From Beroe forskalii (taxonomy: Eukaryota > Ctenophora > Nuda > Beroida > Beroidae): 64,000 nt of DNA. Shown piece by piece: positions 14,001 to 29,000 of this stretch (position 1 is its first letter; each line of letters begins with the position of its first letter). The position numbers and the translations under genes were made by a program. Below the pieces are notes generated by a model. The model had not been told where the DNA came from. It made no database searches and saw only the letters and a list, made by a program, of their open reading frames with translations. Where the stretch lies: contig WFMF01000179.1 of assembly GCA_011033025.1 (NCBI GenBank), positions 248,001 to 312,000 of the forward strand, in the 5' to 3' direction.

Positions 14001-17000
14001 TCACTCCCTCTCTCCCCGATTCCCTAACCCCCTCACTCCTTAATTCACTCCCACTCACTCCCCCACTCCCTTCCTCTCTCACTCCCTAACTCACTCCCTA
14101 ACTCCTTACCTCCCTCCTTCCCCCACTCTCTCCCTCCCCCACTCCTTAACTCACTCCCTAACTCCTTACCTCCCTCCATCCCCCACTCCTTAACTCACTC
14201 CCTAACTCCTTACCTCCCTCCCTTCCCCACTCCCTAACTCACTCCCCCACTCCCTTCCTCCCTCCCCCACTCCCTAACTCACTCCCCCAGGGATCCTATC
14301 TACCAGCGCTGCCAGCACTCACCAGGAGGGAGGCTCAGCTCAGATCACCTGTACTTTCTCCTACTACACTGACGTTACAGTCGACATTCAGATTGTTTCT
14401 AAGGCATCCTCCTTTGCTGACCCCACCACCTATGCTACAACTAATGTCGCTTCACCAGGTACATGCTGGCTTACTGTGGAATTACTGAGGTTTATATCCT
14501 TTTATCAGTTGACTTGTGATGGGGGATAGGTCCTGTTCTCTATTCGGCGTGACAACAATAAACATTTTATATTGATGATGTCTGCTAGTTTTTTGCCTTG
14601 ACAAAGTAAGTAAGTAAGTAAGCCACTGTGTTTTTCAAGACTTCCAGGATTCTCTGTCGCATGATAACTAATAATATCCAAATAACCCCTCCCCTCCGCC
14701 CTCCCCTAATGACCTCCCCCCTCCTTCCCCTAATGTCTTCCACCTCACCAGTTGAGAGTATCTCCGGATCCACCATCACGGCCTCCACCACCCTCTCCCC
14801 CCTGGCGCTGACAGACTCCGCCCCTTACCGCTACCACTACTGCATTGCCACCTACACCGGGATTGGGACCCTACAGACGGCGGACATGTCCGTCACAGTC
14901 CGGGGCTGGAGAGTGCCACTCACCCCCTCCTCAGTTGTAGCTGGGTACTCTACCACACTCACATGTGCCAGTCAGACAGAGGCGGAACCCATACTCTCAT
15001 GGTCAGTACCTGGGAAGGGGTGGTAACCACTATAGCCAGGGGTTGAGATCAGGGTATGCCGAATACTTCCGGGGTTTAAGGACTTGGTATGGCAAAAACT
15101 TCCAGAGTTTGATATCAGGGTATCCGCAGGTTCATGGATAACGTTGCTCTGGAAGGGGCAGTTAACCTCTATGGGGATGGGGTGATGACCTCCTCCATAG
15201 AGATCAGCAGTCCGGTCACTGACAAGCAGGTGGAATGCAGGTCAACTGTGGCAGGCACCACTCTCCAGACAACGGCTACTCTCACCGTCCTCGGTTAGTT
15301 GAGAGGGAGGGAGACATTTTTATAACGAGTTGTAACGAGGGATAAATGTGTCAATTGGTAAATCACGGCGTTCTTAGAAATAGAATCATGTTTGTGTTTG
15401 CTGATGCTGATGACCGTTTATTGATTGATCTATCAATTTTTGACTGACTCAATTTTGAATTTGTTAACTCTGTTACAAGTAGAAATTCCCTTCAGGTTTC
15501 ACTTTCGTTCCTACCACTGACGTGAGCTTGAGTCACACTTCAACCAGCACCGTCCTGTCCTGCGGTGCCAAGAAAGATGCTAGCTACTCCGTCACCTTAG
15601 AATGGTGCGTGGAGCTTTTCATTGAAATTATAAGAATCAATTGTTACAGAGCAGAGATTTGAGGGCGGTCCACTGGTCCCATCAACCACCCCTATCTTCT
15701 TACTGGTCCATATCGGACTCCTACGCGCGCAGCTTTTCCATGCGCTGCATAAACATGCACGGCTCACTGCCTGTTATTAATTAACAGGCCGTGAGTAACA
15801 GTAGTCGCGCAATAAAAACGCTGCGCATGAAACAGGCTGCGCAAGTGCAAGTTCGACATGTCACCGTTACTATACAACAGTCCAAATGTTTCATAAAAAG
15901 ATGGTCACTATGCCATTATCACCATCTCCACCCCAGGGTGATCGAGGACGGTAGCACCTTGGCTGGCAGTATCAGTGACACCAGTGCCGGTGACATCATC
16001 TCTTCCGAGCTGACACTCGACCACTCTACAGATGGTCTCAATGTCGTAGGGTTCTACTTCTGTAAGGTGTCCTACGCTTCCTTGGATGCTGCCGGTGTAG
16101 TCGTGACTGAAGTCGTCAAGACAACCCCCATGCTAGTTACTGTGACAGGTACTGGTTACATTCAAAACAACCCCCATGCTAGTTACTGTCACAGGTACTG
16201 GTTACCTCATTCTAACTTTTCTCGTTCAAACCCCCTCCCCTCAAGCTTTACAACTTTAACTGACGAGGCCTCATAGAAATTTTAATTAAAGATATCTTAA
16301 TTTTATGATTATTAGTACACAGAGATTACTGGTTTAATCCTGACGTGGAATAATATTCGAGATTTTGTATATAAATTGACTGAAGTATAGAATTGACTGT
16401 AGTATAGAAGTGTAAGATACACAAAACTTCAGACGAGTTAGACATTACCGGGAGTCCCACGAGCCTCATGGGCAAAGCAAGCCAGGAGGTAAAGCTAACC
16501 TGCAGGTTTATTGGAACCACTAACGCTACCATAACATGGCAAAGAGGAACCGGGGGCAGCTACGCAGACGTAAGTCGCCGATAAAATCTTAAGATTTCCA
16601 TATCAGTCATTCAGAGGTAGATTATAAACTGCTGAGTGCTGCTTCTCGCCTGATTAAGTCTTCACTTGTTCTATTGACACATTCTCCATAGCACGCAACC
16701 ACCCTTAGAAATAGTTTAGATTATATCCTGAAAGTGAGTTTCGAAGAGAATTGTCTCAAATAACCAGTAACCCCCTATGTCCAGGTGACCCTAGACGGCC
16801 GAGTGTCAGCTGCTCAGAGTTACAACTCCGTGACCGGGGTGGTTAGCAGTGTCCTGACTATTTCGACCCTGGACGTCAGCCAAGACCTGGTTCAGTACCG
16901 GTGTCAGGCGGACTACGGAGCTCTGACACCGTCCAGCACTCCTCTCACTATCACACAAGGTTTGTTGGAACTGTGCCAAAAACACGCCACATGAGCGTAC

Positions 17001-20000
17001 CCCACCGTACCCCAACGTGCAATGCCACTGTGGAATGGTCCGTTTCTTGGACATTGAGACATTGCCGTGTTATCTTGCACATTGTTATCTCGGACATTGC
17101 CGTGTTATCTCGGACATTGCCGTGTAATCTCGGACATCGCCGTGTAATCTCGGACATCGCCGTGTAATCTCGGACATAGGACTCCCAGTTCACGCAACAG
17201 GACACGGAACATGATCGTATGACCAAGAAGAAATGTTTTAACAGTTTTGCCAATTTTAAATCATTGCCTTCGTGTTGTAAGAATCGGTGACATTTCTCTT
17301 TTCAGGCTCTGAAAACAAGTTTACGGAGGTCGTAACTCCAGTCTACACACAAGCCTTCTCGAACAGTAACTTTGTTCTCCAATGCAAAACCACTGAAAGT
17401 GTCACGGACTTGAAATGGTGGGTATCAGAGTTGTTTTCTCTTTTTCACTGCAACAAATCATGTTTTATCAAGCTTCAACTTTCTAAAGCTCCATTCTATT
17501 AAAGCTTTATTCAATCTACAGCTATTTGAGCTTTTTCAATTTTACCAACCACGATGAAATGAAGATATTTGACTCACTATTTGCCAGGAATATAAGCCAG
17601 GAAAATTTGTGAAGACTGTATTGAATTTGTTTTTTTCTGTAATATTTATTTTTTGTCTTGAACACCCTATAACCCTTTCCCAGGAACTTCATTGGCTCGA
17701 GCAGTGGTCCGCAGTCCTCCACCTCCCAGGCATCATCAGGAGGAGTTGGAGGTCTACTCGTACGCGGGGGTGGCTGGAGACTCCATGTCCCCCAATACTG
17801 GCCTGCTCTCCTACTGCTCCTACTCTGGGGATGATGGGAGCACGATCACCAGCCCCCTCATTCACCACTACCTCAGAGGTAATATCACCAGCCCCCTCAT
17901 TCACCACTACCTCAGAGGTAAGTGCAGGCTCCACTAATAGCAATATAGTGGAGGTTTGTCGTTACATGGCGTGAGTTCTGAGAACGCCCTCCGAAATTTC
18001 CACTTTGTCATATTTTGTAGGTTCATGATCCTCCACTCCTTCCAGCTACAGCTCACCCCATCCTCTGTCCAGGTGCCACCCCTCACCCCATCCTCTGTCC
18101 AGGTGCCACCCCTCACCCCATCCTCTGCCCAGTTGCCACCCCTCACCCCATCCTCTGTCCAGGTGCCACCCCTCGACCCATCCCTTGTCCAGGTGCCACC
18201 CCTCACCCCATCCTCTGCCCAGGTGCCACCCCTCGACCCATCCCTTGTCCAGGTGCCACCCCTCACCCCATCCCTTGTCCAGGTGCCACCCCTCGACCCA
18301 TCCCTTGTCCAGGTGCCACCCCTCACCCCATCCTCTGCCCAGGTGCCACCCCTCGACCCATCCCTTGTCCAGGTGCCACCCCTCACCCCATCCCTTGTCC
18401 AGGTGCCACGCAGTCAGGTGAGAAGTACACCCCTGAAATAGGGACTGATGTGTACCTTCACTGTAACGTGTACGGGGACCAACCCTCCACCATCAAGTGG
18501 CTCCACGACAACACGGAGGTACAATCAAGGGATATATGAGCATTTGAGTGATTGTAATTTACAATAGTTTCAGCTGAAATTCGTCATGTTTAATGAACAC
18601 TTGAATGATTGCAATTTAATAATAGAGTTTTAGCTGAGTTTCTTCCTATCTCTGATAAGGTTGCCAAGTAATTGCCTCTCCTCTTACCACGTATCTTAAA
18701 CCTACCCTGCAGGTGACGAACAAGCAGGTAGTGAACCGACAGAGGGACTGGTACACGGTAGAGTCGACTCTCTTCCTTCCCAGTATTGCGGCTGTGGATT
18801 ACGGGGCGTACAAGTGTCAGGCTACCTGGGCTGACGGTACTACGTACATTGTACAGGATGATGAGGAACTGGTAGTCATTTCCAAGAGTGAGTTAGCAGC
18901 TGGCTTGACAAGGCTATTGAGGGTTCACACTGTGTTGCAGATTGATATTTCCAATGAAAATGGTCGTTGATTTGAGCAATGTCATGAGTGCCTCATCCAC
19001 AAACCTGCTCCTCTCGCGGCCTATTTGTCTTGTTACCACCATACTTGTCAAGTTACCACCATTCTTCTCTTGTTACCACCATACCTTTCCTGTCACCACC
19101 CTATTAGCCCTCTTTCCACCCTACTTGCTGTGTTACCACCCCCTGTTACCACCCTCTGTTACCACCCCCTGTTTCCAATTACCATGCCTTCTGTTACCAC
19201 CCCCTGTTACCACCCTCTGTTACCACCCCCTGTTACCACCCTCTGTTACCACCCCCTGACCCCTGTTACCATGCCTTCTGTTACCACCCCCTGTTACCAT
19301 GCCTTCTGTTACCACCCCCTGTTATCATGCCTTCTGTTACCACCCCCTGTTACCATGCCTTCTGTTACCACCCCCTGTTACCATGCCTTCTGTTACCACC
19401 CCCTGTTACCATGCCTTCTGTTACCACCCCACTTGCTGCGTTACTAATCCCCAGTTTCCACCCTACTTGCTGCGTTACCACCCTTTGTTACCACCCTCTG
19501 TTATCACCCTCTGTAACCACCCCTGTTACCACCCTGCCCCAGGCATCACGATGATAGACCAGTACGCAGTGGGTGGTACCACTGCCACCATGTCGTGTCT
19601 AGCAGTCGCTAAGGATGTGTCAGCCTTCAACCTCACTCTCACCAACAAAGTAACGGGACAGAGCGAGAGTCTGACCTACAACGATGCGCTGACCCCAGTC
19701 CAGGTAAAGTAGGGGTCAATTTCAGATACGGGGGTAAATGTAGAAACTTTTAATGAAATATACTGGAAATACGCTGGTAGAGTGTAGATCTGAGGAAAGT
19801 TGAAACGCCAGTCTCTCCAATCTCTAGTAGAATGATAACACCCGACTCTCTTCAGAACACGGATGACACCTACCTGTTGTCAGCGACTATTGACACCACC
19901 ACTGTAGCAGACAGTGATGTATTCCACGACCAGTGGGTCTGTGAAGTCCGGGTTACGGCTGACTCTGACCCTCTCATTGTCAGCGCTTCCCTCAATAAGA

Positions 20001-23000
20001 TAGGTAGGGAAATCAGACTCATTGGTAATAAGAACATCGTGCGCTTCTTTTGATAAGATCCACTGAATCTTAGCCAGGTTTACAAATAATGAACACGTGG
20101 GATATTCAACCAATTTTTCGACCCTCTTCCCGCCCCTAGAATGGACTCCTCCTCTCCCCTACAATCGCTGGAATTGACCCCCTTCTCCCTCTAGAACTGC
20201 TGTCGGTTCCGAGCTCCCAGAACGTGGCGTATGACGCGTCAGTGCAGCTGACCTGCACCTCCTCCCTCGTGGATAACGTGGCTATGACGTCATCCTGGGA
20301 ATTCACTAACTCTCAGTCTGTAACGAGCACACTGGCCAGTACCACCTCCGGTCAAGCAGGTTGTTACCGATCTTATCTGACACCACTTCAATCTGACACC
20401 ACTTCAATCTGACACCACTCCAATCTGACACCACTTCAATCTGACACCACTCCAATCTGACACCACTTCAATCTGACACCACTCCACTCTTATTTGACAC
20501 CATCCTCACTTGACACCACTCCCACTCTTATTTGACACCACCTTGCTTTGACACAATTTACTTTGGCAGCACCCCTGTTTAGTGTTTAGTGTCTGACATC
20601 ACCTTCCTGCGACAAACTCAAAGCATTCCAGCTTTATCCTGACGTCGCTCTCACTTTACACCACTTCACTCAGACACCATTCCAATGTGAGACCTCCTCA
20701 CCTCCGCTTTGTACGTTGTATTATACCCCTTCCAAGCTTGTTTTAGCGACCGTGTAAGTTTGGTTATACGGTCTCCACTGAATTGAGGAGCAAAAAAGCT
20801 TAAAATGAAATCTGATTTTATAAAGGAGCACTCAAGAATCTACTTAAGCGTTGAATCCAGACGAGGGTCGTCAGACCCGAGTGGGAAGAAATACTGTTGT
20901 TTGGTCAGAGAATAGTCGGTCCCAGCTGTTTCCGGTCGGGGTATAATCCGGTTCCATGATCTCAGCTGTGACCCTATACCTTCGATAATGAACTCGGCAC
21001 GCCTCGTCCATTATCCAACTTACACAGTCTCGGCTGTCGCCTCGACCATGTAAGTTGCGGTATACGGTCACCACTTCGACATGTAACCGCTTAGTACCGT
21101 GACACCGCTGTGTATCTCAGGTGCGCTGTATCAGTCGACCCTGTCCATCCCAACTGTGGGAGATGCCAACGTGGGAATGTATGTGTGTGTTATCGAGTAC
21201 CAAGACCTCGGTACACTGCGATCTACCGGTGTCACTGTCAGTGTCAACGGTGAGTTATTTAGCCTTGATAAAGTTTTTGAAGCTGCGTGTTTCAACTTGA
21301 CTTCGCGGAAATTTTGATTTTAGTTTTTCTTCAATTCATTTTTCTCTAAAACATCTAAGAGATTAGAATTAAATAACACACATTTCAGCATTCCAAACGA
21401 ACCCAACTACTGGATGGATGTTTGCCGGTAATCAGCTCCTCCTGTCCTGCTCTATTGCTGGGGCAGTAGACGGAATAACTTGGTATAAAGACAATGTGGA
21501 CTTGACTAGCAACTCGGTTGGTTTGCAGTAAATTTCCCGTCTGATTACATTCATTTTTGTCATCACACCGCGTTATCGGAAATTTCAGAATAAATCCCAT
21601 TTCTCTAGTCGCTACACCGCCATGACCCGTGCTCCCATTTCCAGGGCTACACGATCACAGATGATCAGAGTGGAGGGGGACGGTCCTCCAACCTGACGGT
21701 GTCTGCCGCCAGTATGTCTAACACTGGGGCCTACCACTGTGTTGCCTCCTTCACAGACGGCCAGACCATCAACTCCAACACTGCTAACATCAATGTCTAC
21801 GGTATGTTAGCTGGCACATTAGCTAATACCAAAGAATTTGTGAAAATAAGCAGAATTATCTCACCTGCTGGAGTTGGAGAATATCTATCATAGGTTCCAA
21901 TTGAACCCAGCTTCAAGTCTCATTTTATGACCCACTTCGGTCCTCCCCGCCCCCGTTCCCTCCCCATTCTACTCCAAGAACTTCTTTGATATATTTTAGC
22001 ATGTCTGCATATTCCTCCCTACACTTTCCTGAATCCCAGGGTTCACCACCACACCGAGTCTGAAGAAGAATATCGAGGGAACTGGGGTAACCATGAGTTG
22101 CTCCATAAAGAAGGACCCCACGACCCCAACCATCACGTGGGAGAAAGACAACACTCCCTTCTCCAGCAACATCGCCGACACTTCAACCTCCACATTCACG
22201 GTATGTTTGCTAGTGCTGAACCTAAGAACATGTGATTTTGGGATTTCGGTGTTTTTTTTGCAAGTTTCTCGTTATTTGGTATTCTTGAAGTCATGAACAT
22301 TAATGTCCTGTCTGCCGTATTTTGTACCCTCTTCTCACCCCTTCTTTCTTTCAGTCCTCTGAACTGCGCCTGACCTCCGTATCCCTCTCCGACATGGGAT
22401 TCTACCGCTGTAAGGCGGTGTTTGGCTACGTTGACGCCTCCTTTGCAGGCGGTACTGTGAGCACAGACCCTGCTGCTCTGATAGTCCTTGCCTTCACCAC
22501 GCCTCCTGCCCTGACAGGGCAGCCTGGCACTGACATGGTCCTCACTACCACCATCACCTACACAGAGGAAGTCACTGTCACCTGGTACCGGACTGGCTCC
22601 AACACTCCCCTGGTCTCCGGGTCAGACTACATCATCACACAGACATACCCCAACGGAGCTGGAGACTTCAAGTACACCGAGTCCACCCTGACCATCATAT
22701 CCCTGGACCTGTCCAGCACGGAGTCCTTCTACGCCAAGACGAGTGTAACACTCTCCGGAGTAGCCCAGGAAGTACAGAGTGACGCAGTTCAGGTGCACAT
22801 GTCCCACGCAGTACTGACTGACGGTATAGCAGCTGCAGGGGAGACTGTGACGCTGTATTGCGCCTACCTGGGCACTGCCACTGGGAGCAGCTCAGTGCTC
22901 TATAAGGAGCAGGGAGATGGGTCATGGAGTGCTCTCAGCACCACCCCCTCCACCCTGACAGGTGGCACTCTATCCTCTACCAAGAACATCATCAGCGAGC

Positions 23001-26000
23001 CTGACGCCTCCTACATAGACCAGTACCTGCTCCCAGGGGCGGGGAATAGTGATGTGGGGCGGTACAAGTGCGAGGTGACGGAGGCAGGCCACGCCCTGAC
23101 CACGTCCTCCCCACCCAACACCGTCCAGCTGGTGACACAGAGCGTGATGCGGACCAAGCTCCTGCTGGAGATAGGGGACACGGCCCTCATCTCCTGCACC
23201 TTCACAGGGCCCTACGCCCCTGCCATCACGGGGCAAGTGTTAGGTTCTATAGGGAGCTGGAGTGAGGATGACAACGCCTACCTCACCTCCCTCACCTCCA
23301 CCACCTCCCAGGAGGGCGGCACTGACAAGATCACCACCACCGCCGTCTTCTCCAAGGTGGCGCGCCGCAACGCGCCGTTCAGGTGCCACGCTGTGTTCGC
23401 CGCCGCAGACCGGCCCAACCTCTCAAAGTCAGTTCCGAGTGACCGGACCGAGATCCTGGCCGTGGGATTGCAGTTAGGTACTAACGAGAACACGCTGAGT
23501 ATTTACGTGGGAGCTAGCTTCACCTTCATCTGCCAATACAAGTACGAGACTGTGGGTTCTGTAGTGAGCATCTCCCCCAACCCTACCTCCACCGACTCCT
23601 ACAGCAGGAAGGACGACACAACGGGGGTAACCTCCGGCTACATCAACGGCCTCTTCGGTTCCTACTCGTCCCCGGGAGCAGTGGGGGAGTTCACCTGCAC
23701 CATCCAGATAGACGGCTTGTCCCTGGCTAAGAAGGTGGCAGTGGAGGTGGTAGCAGTGCCAGCCACCCCCTCCCTGGAGACTGTGTTAGTTCAGGAGGGG
23801 GACTACACCCGGCTTACCTGTACTGTCACTAGTGACATTCCCCTCTACACTCTCTCATGGTACACTACTACCAGCAGTGGGGCCGAGATGTATGTTCCTA
23901 CTCATAGGTGGGTACTGGGAACTGAGACGCCCACTTTAGTGCTAGAATACACTCTTTTCATCATCAACTGAGAAGAAAAGTGGTCGAAATTATGATCTCA
24001 GATTCTTATAGTTTATTGTTACTTCCGTTGGTTGTTGACCATGAGATATCATTTCCACCTCATTGCACTCCAGAATGAAGCAATATGACCCCTGCTTTTC
24101 CTCAGATCTCACTCTCAAGACGGCACATCACAGACTGGTGTCAGTGGCCGTCTATTCGGTGCCTCCTACTGGCATGACAAGGAGTTCTACTGCAAGAAAA
24201 CCATTGCATCCAGCCTCTCCGCTTCCGAAACATCATTCCCCGTGAAACGCGTCAAATTGACTGTTGGAGGTACGTTTTCCCCGGAAATTTATTCTAACGA
24301 TTTGAGAGTTTATCTTTCAATCCATCAGGCAATTAATTTGAAACTCACGCGTGCCGTTTCTCCCCTAAACAGTTATAACTCTTAACCCCTCCTATTATTG
24401 TAGTGTGTTTGGTAACCCTGCCATTGGTCTTCCCCAAATTTCCAATCCCTCGTTCTTATCACCAACCCCCTAAACTGATAGTTTCGTTAGTTGTTGACCA
24501 TGAGATATCATTTCCACCTCATCACACCCAGAATCCAGCTATCTGACCCCTGCTTTTCCTCACCTAACTACTGGCACCCCACACTGTCCTCCTTCTAACT
24601 GTATAACCCTACTGGCATGACAAGGAGTTCTACTGCAAGAAACCATTGCCTCCAGCTATTTCCCCTTCTGAAACATCATCCCCCTTGAACTACAACCCCA
24701 AATTGACTGTTGAGGTACGTTTTCCCGCCTATTCTAACGATTTGAGAGTTTATCTTTCAAACCCATCAGGCAATTAATTTGAAACTCACGCCGTTTCTCC
24801 CCTAAACAGTTATAACTCTACACATCCCTCCTTCTAACTACCCAACTACAACCCCTAGACTCGAGGAGTCTAAGTGTGTCTGGTAACCCTGCCTACCTAA
24901 CTATTGTACCCCACTCTTTCCCACATCCCTCCTTCTAACTACAACCCCAACCCCCCTAGACTCGAGGAGTCTGAGTGTGTCTGGTAACCCTGCCTATGCG
25001 GGAGATAGCCTGGTGGTGTCTTGTTCTGCGGAAACTGGTGCCACCATCAAGCTGTACAAGGGATCAACCATGAACTTCCTGACATCCGGCATCACCACTG
25101 ACACCACAGGAGTAAGTTGCATGGTGTCCTGATTCCTATCATTCCTATCTGTCTGAGAACTTTCATAATAGCTCCAATATCCAGCTTGAGTGCTAATACG
25201 TTTCTATTTGTCCACTTAAAACCTTGATAATGACGTCATCTGATCCGCTTATACGCTTATACCTTCGCAGAGCATCACCACTAAGAACTGGACAGTAAAC
25301 CCGGCCTCCAAGTCGGACCAAGGCAGCTACGGGTGTCAGATCAGCAAGACCAACCGACAGAACGTCTACTTGACCCCTGTCCATGTCGACGTCTACGGTA
25401 CGTTAAATCTTTGTTGGATCGTTAGTAGAACAGACGGTTACGTTTTATAAGGGGGATTCGATGATGATATTGAGTTAGAGATCGTATGTCCAGTCACTGA
25501 GTGTTTTTTGTAAACACACTCAGCAGATCAATAATCTAGCGTATCACAGTTATTAGAAAGCTTAACCCTCTGGCGTTTTAATGCGGGTCTACTGAACCCT
25601 CACCCTTCGGGCTGCAGGTCTAAACCGGATATATTTTTCGGGCTGCTCCCAAGGGATACATCCCGAATGGACTCTATTGGTGCGTGTCTATGTATATTTT
25701 TAGCTTCCTGTGTCTTCTTATGGGGATACGGTGTAATGAACCATGAATGGAAGAGTGGACAGTCATGCTCTATGTAGTCACGTTCGCATTCTTTGTCGTA
25801 CTCAAGTTTAGATTTTGGAATGTTAATAGTGCGGATGGATTCCGGCTAAGAATGTGTAAAAGGAAGATAACCCAGTTTGCCTACTTTCAGAAAAACCATT
25901 TTTATGTTCTGTGTTTATTTATGTACTCTGTTAACTCCCACTCGATTCTGTTGATTCTGGTATTTGTCAGGGTCTCTTATCAAGGTAAGGTAAAATCATC

Positions 26001-29000
26001 CCATATTCATATTCATATTCAACGATTTAGCAAAGTGAAACGGGAATCCGGAATCATCTTATGAAGTATTTCCGGGCAGCTTAGCTAGGGGGTACCACCT
26101 AGAACAAGTAAAACTTGTGAAAACTGTTAATAAGACAGCCTTCTAATTGTTTTCTCCACAGAGCGCTGTGAGAACTTTTCTCCTGCGAGCAAATCGACAA
26201 CATTGTTCCAACCTCGGTCTCCACAGCGGGAACAAAGTGCGACTACACGTGCACGGGTAACAACGAGATGAGCAAGAGATGGGGTTCCATCTTCCAGACG
26301 ACCTGTCTAGCGAACGGATACTGGAGTCACACCCTCACTACCTCACTCCGACTAGGACTACCTAGTTGCTCAGGTTAGTGTTATACTTGCTAGTAACTAC
26401 TAGTGAGTGGTTACTGGAGTCACACTCTTACTACCTCACTTCGATTAGGACTGCCTAGTTGCTCAGGTTAGTGAGCGGTTACTACGAAGTAGTGACCCAG
26501 AATTGCTGGGTCTCCTGGTCACTCAACAGATCATAGGGCCGTATTACTAAATAATATGTTCTGACCTTGAAAGCTTTAGAGCTGATGTCTAATGTTTTAG
26601 GACATCCATCCGATTGCAATGATTCGCCTCTTGACAAGGTTATGTCAAGCCTTTATCAAAGTGGTAGACCTGTACGATGCGGTGATCACTTTTGAGGGAC
26701 ATCTCGCTTTAACTTTTATGGTCTGAAGTTAGCACATTCATTAAATGTAATAACACATAAAATCTAATTTTAACTCCTCCCCCAGCTGTGATAGAGCCTG
26801 TGGCTCTGAAAGCCCGGATGTCCATCACCTACCTGGGACTGGTGTGTCCTCCTGAGAGTGCCAAGGAGATATTCGAGTACATCGCTCAGGAGAAGTTCCG
26901 GAACATAGCCCTGCTCTCCCAGGGCTTCAAGAACACCTTCGTCACCGCCACTAACTTCTACACGGTACGTGTAGCTGCGATTCTTGTTGTGGTATAGAGA
27001 GGGATTGGGGATCAACTCCAATCTGAGCCTTCATTTTACGAACGCACAAGCACCGATCACAACCACACATCATTTCACTTACACGTCTTATTCCCTGGAG
27101 TCTAAACAATGGTATGCCATGTTACTTTGTCCCTCTATAAACTTCACCTACAGGTGGACAAGTGCCGGTTGGAGTGGCTGATTGAGGAGGACGCTAGTGT
27201 GACGGACGCTAACCTCTCTGCAGAGGACTTGAGGACGGTGGCTAGTGAGGAGTGGGCGGCCCTGACTGGCAGCAAGCGATATGTAGTGGTGGAGGAGGAT
27301 GGAGGAGGTCAGCCTGGCTTCGAGATAGAGTGCCCTGCCGGAGCCGGAGTTAGTTCGGATGACTTGTACTGCGTTCAATGGTGGTCACTTTTAGCTTGGT
27401 ATACGACAACGTTTCAACGTACACGTTTTACTACCTTCATAAAAATTATCTGAGTTCAAACACCCTTCTTTATCTTGCATTAGAAGATAGAAGCATCGAG
27501 CTCATGCCTTTTGAGAAGTCATCCCTCTCATTCCAGCGCTACTAATAAAACCCCTTTTCTAGAGAAGTCACTCCTCTCACTTCAGTGCAATTGATAAAGT
27601 AATAAACCCCACTCTGCAGTGCAATGTGACGCGGGTACGTACAGCGTGGATAACGAGTGTGTGAGCTGTCCTATCGGGTATTACCAGGCGTTAGCTGGAC
27701 AGACGTCCTGCAACCAGTGTCCTACTGGGGAGTCCACTACCTCACCTGGCTCTACCAACTGTCTAGGTAAGACAGGAGATAGGTTTAGAAGCAGAGGTTT
27801 CGGCTTTATGAGCTGCAGAAATAAGAACTGAAACACAACTGCCCTTAATGGTTCGCACATGATTTACCGTATTGCACCTCAGTTCATATCCAATGATCTG
27901 GACACCCCTCTAACCGCCAATATTTTCAGTGACGTGCACTGTGACCAGCTCCATCTACGCTACGACTGATCCCCCCACGGGGTACATAGTATCAGCAACG
28001 GACATCATAGAGACGACCTGTAACGAAGGCTTCTACACGGGGGGACTGACCTCCAAGACTCATCTCTGTGGGAACGAGCCCCAATGCGCACGTCAGTAGA
28101 TATCAAATCTACTGCTGAACCACTGATTACATCATTATTATTTCTTACCTGTGCCTTCTTGAGAACCTGATTATTACCACTGCTAATTCATGACCTTTCT
28201 AAACATCTCAATGCCATCTCTGAAAGAGATCACACATTCACTTTCTCTGTTGCAGGAGTGACGATGGTGTCGGACAACAACGGGTACGCTAACACAGGCT
28301 CTGCCTATGAGATCACGTGTCAGTACACGATAGATGGGAGCCCTCAAGCAGCCCTCCAATGGTTCAAGGACGGCAGCTACCTCACTTGTAATCCCTCGAA
28401 CTGCAATCAGACCACCACCACTTCCACAGGAATCACTACTGTGTATGTGCATTACTACATTTCTACATTAGAGCCTCTGTATGGGCGTTAGGTGAAGGAA
28501 TCTCTGTGTTAGCTAACCTTAACTAAGAAAACCCCGACCCAGACTAGCCTTTACTCCTGGCCGGATTTTGTCCGCTCACCGTAGATGTTATACTTGTCCT
28601 GTGTATCCAGTATTGCAGTATTTTGGTTGATATCATACAGTTTGAACTTCACTTTTTCCATGAAGGAGCTCATTATTTTATCTCACTTTTGCAGGGTTCT
28701 GGAGCTGGCTAGTATTGACGCAAGTGCGGAGTACATCTGTAAACTTGATGACACTTGGGCGGATCATACCCACTCTGTCATTGCTCTAGGTACTGAAAAT
28801 CAATAATTCATACCCACTCTGTCATTGCTCTAGGTACTGCAAATCAATACCTCATACCCACGTTGTCCTATCAAGTTAAATTCCAATGTCGTTTCTTGTG
28901 ATGAAAATCAACAATTCCTTTCAACTGTAATTTCCATTTGTTATCACAGTTATCTTTTTGGAATTTGGATTCTCTTTTCCGTTTTTTAGTTGAAATTCAT

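Noticed and set aside
17684..17729. Earlier acceptor (AG at 17682-17683) for the Ig exon
   Set aside because: It gives a stop before the Ig core, while the acceptor at 17729 gives the correct phase and Ig strand.
17934..18441. Open frames with LTPSSVQVPP repeats as a proline-rich stalk
   Set aside because: The flanking Ig exons join in phase only if the whole 30-bp array is intron (17918-18417).
18942..19554. Open frames over the TTACCACC repeat
   Set aside because: Low-complexity repeat in an intron; several frames are open at once and none fits the flanking exon phases.
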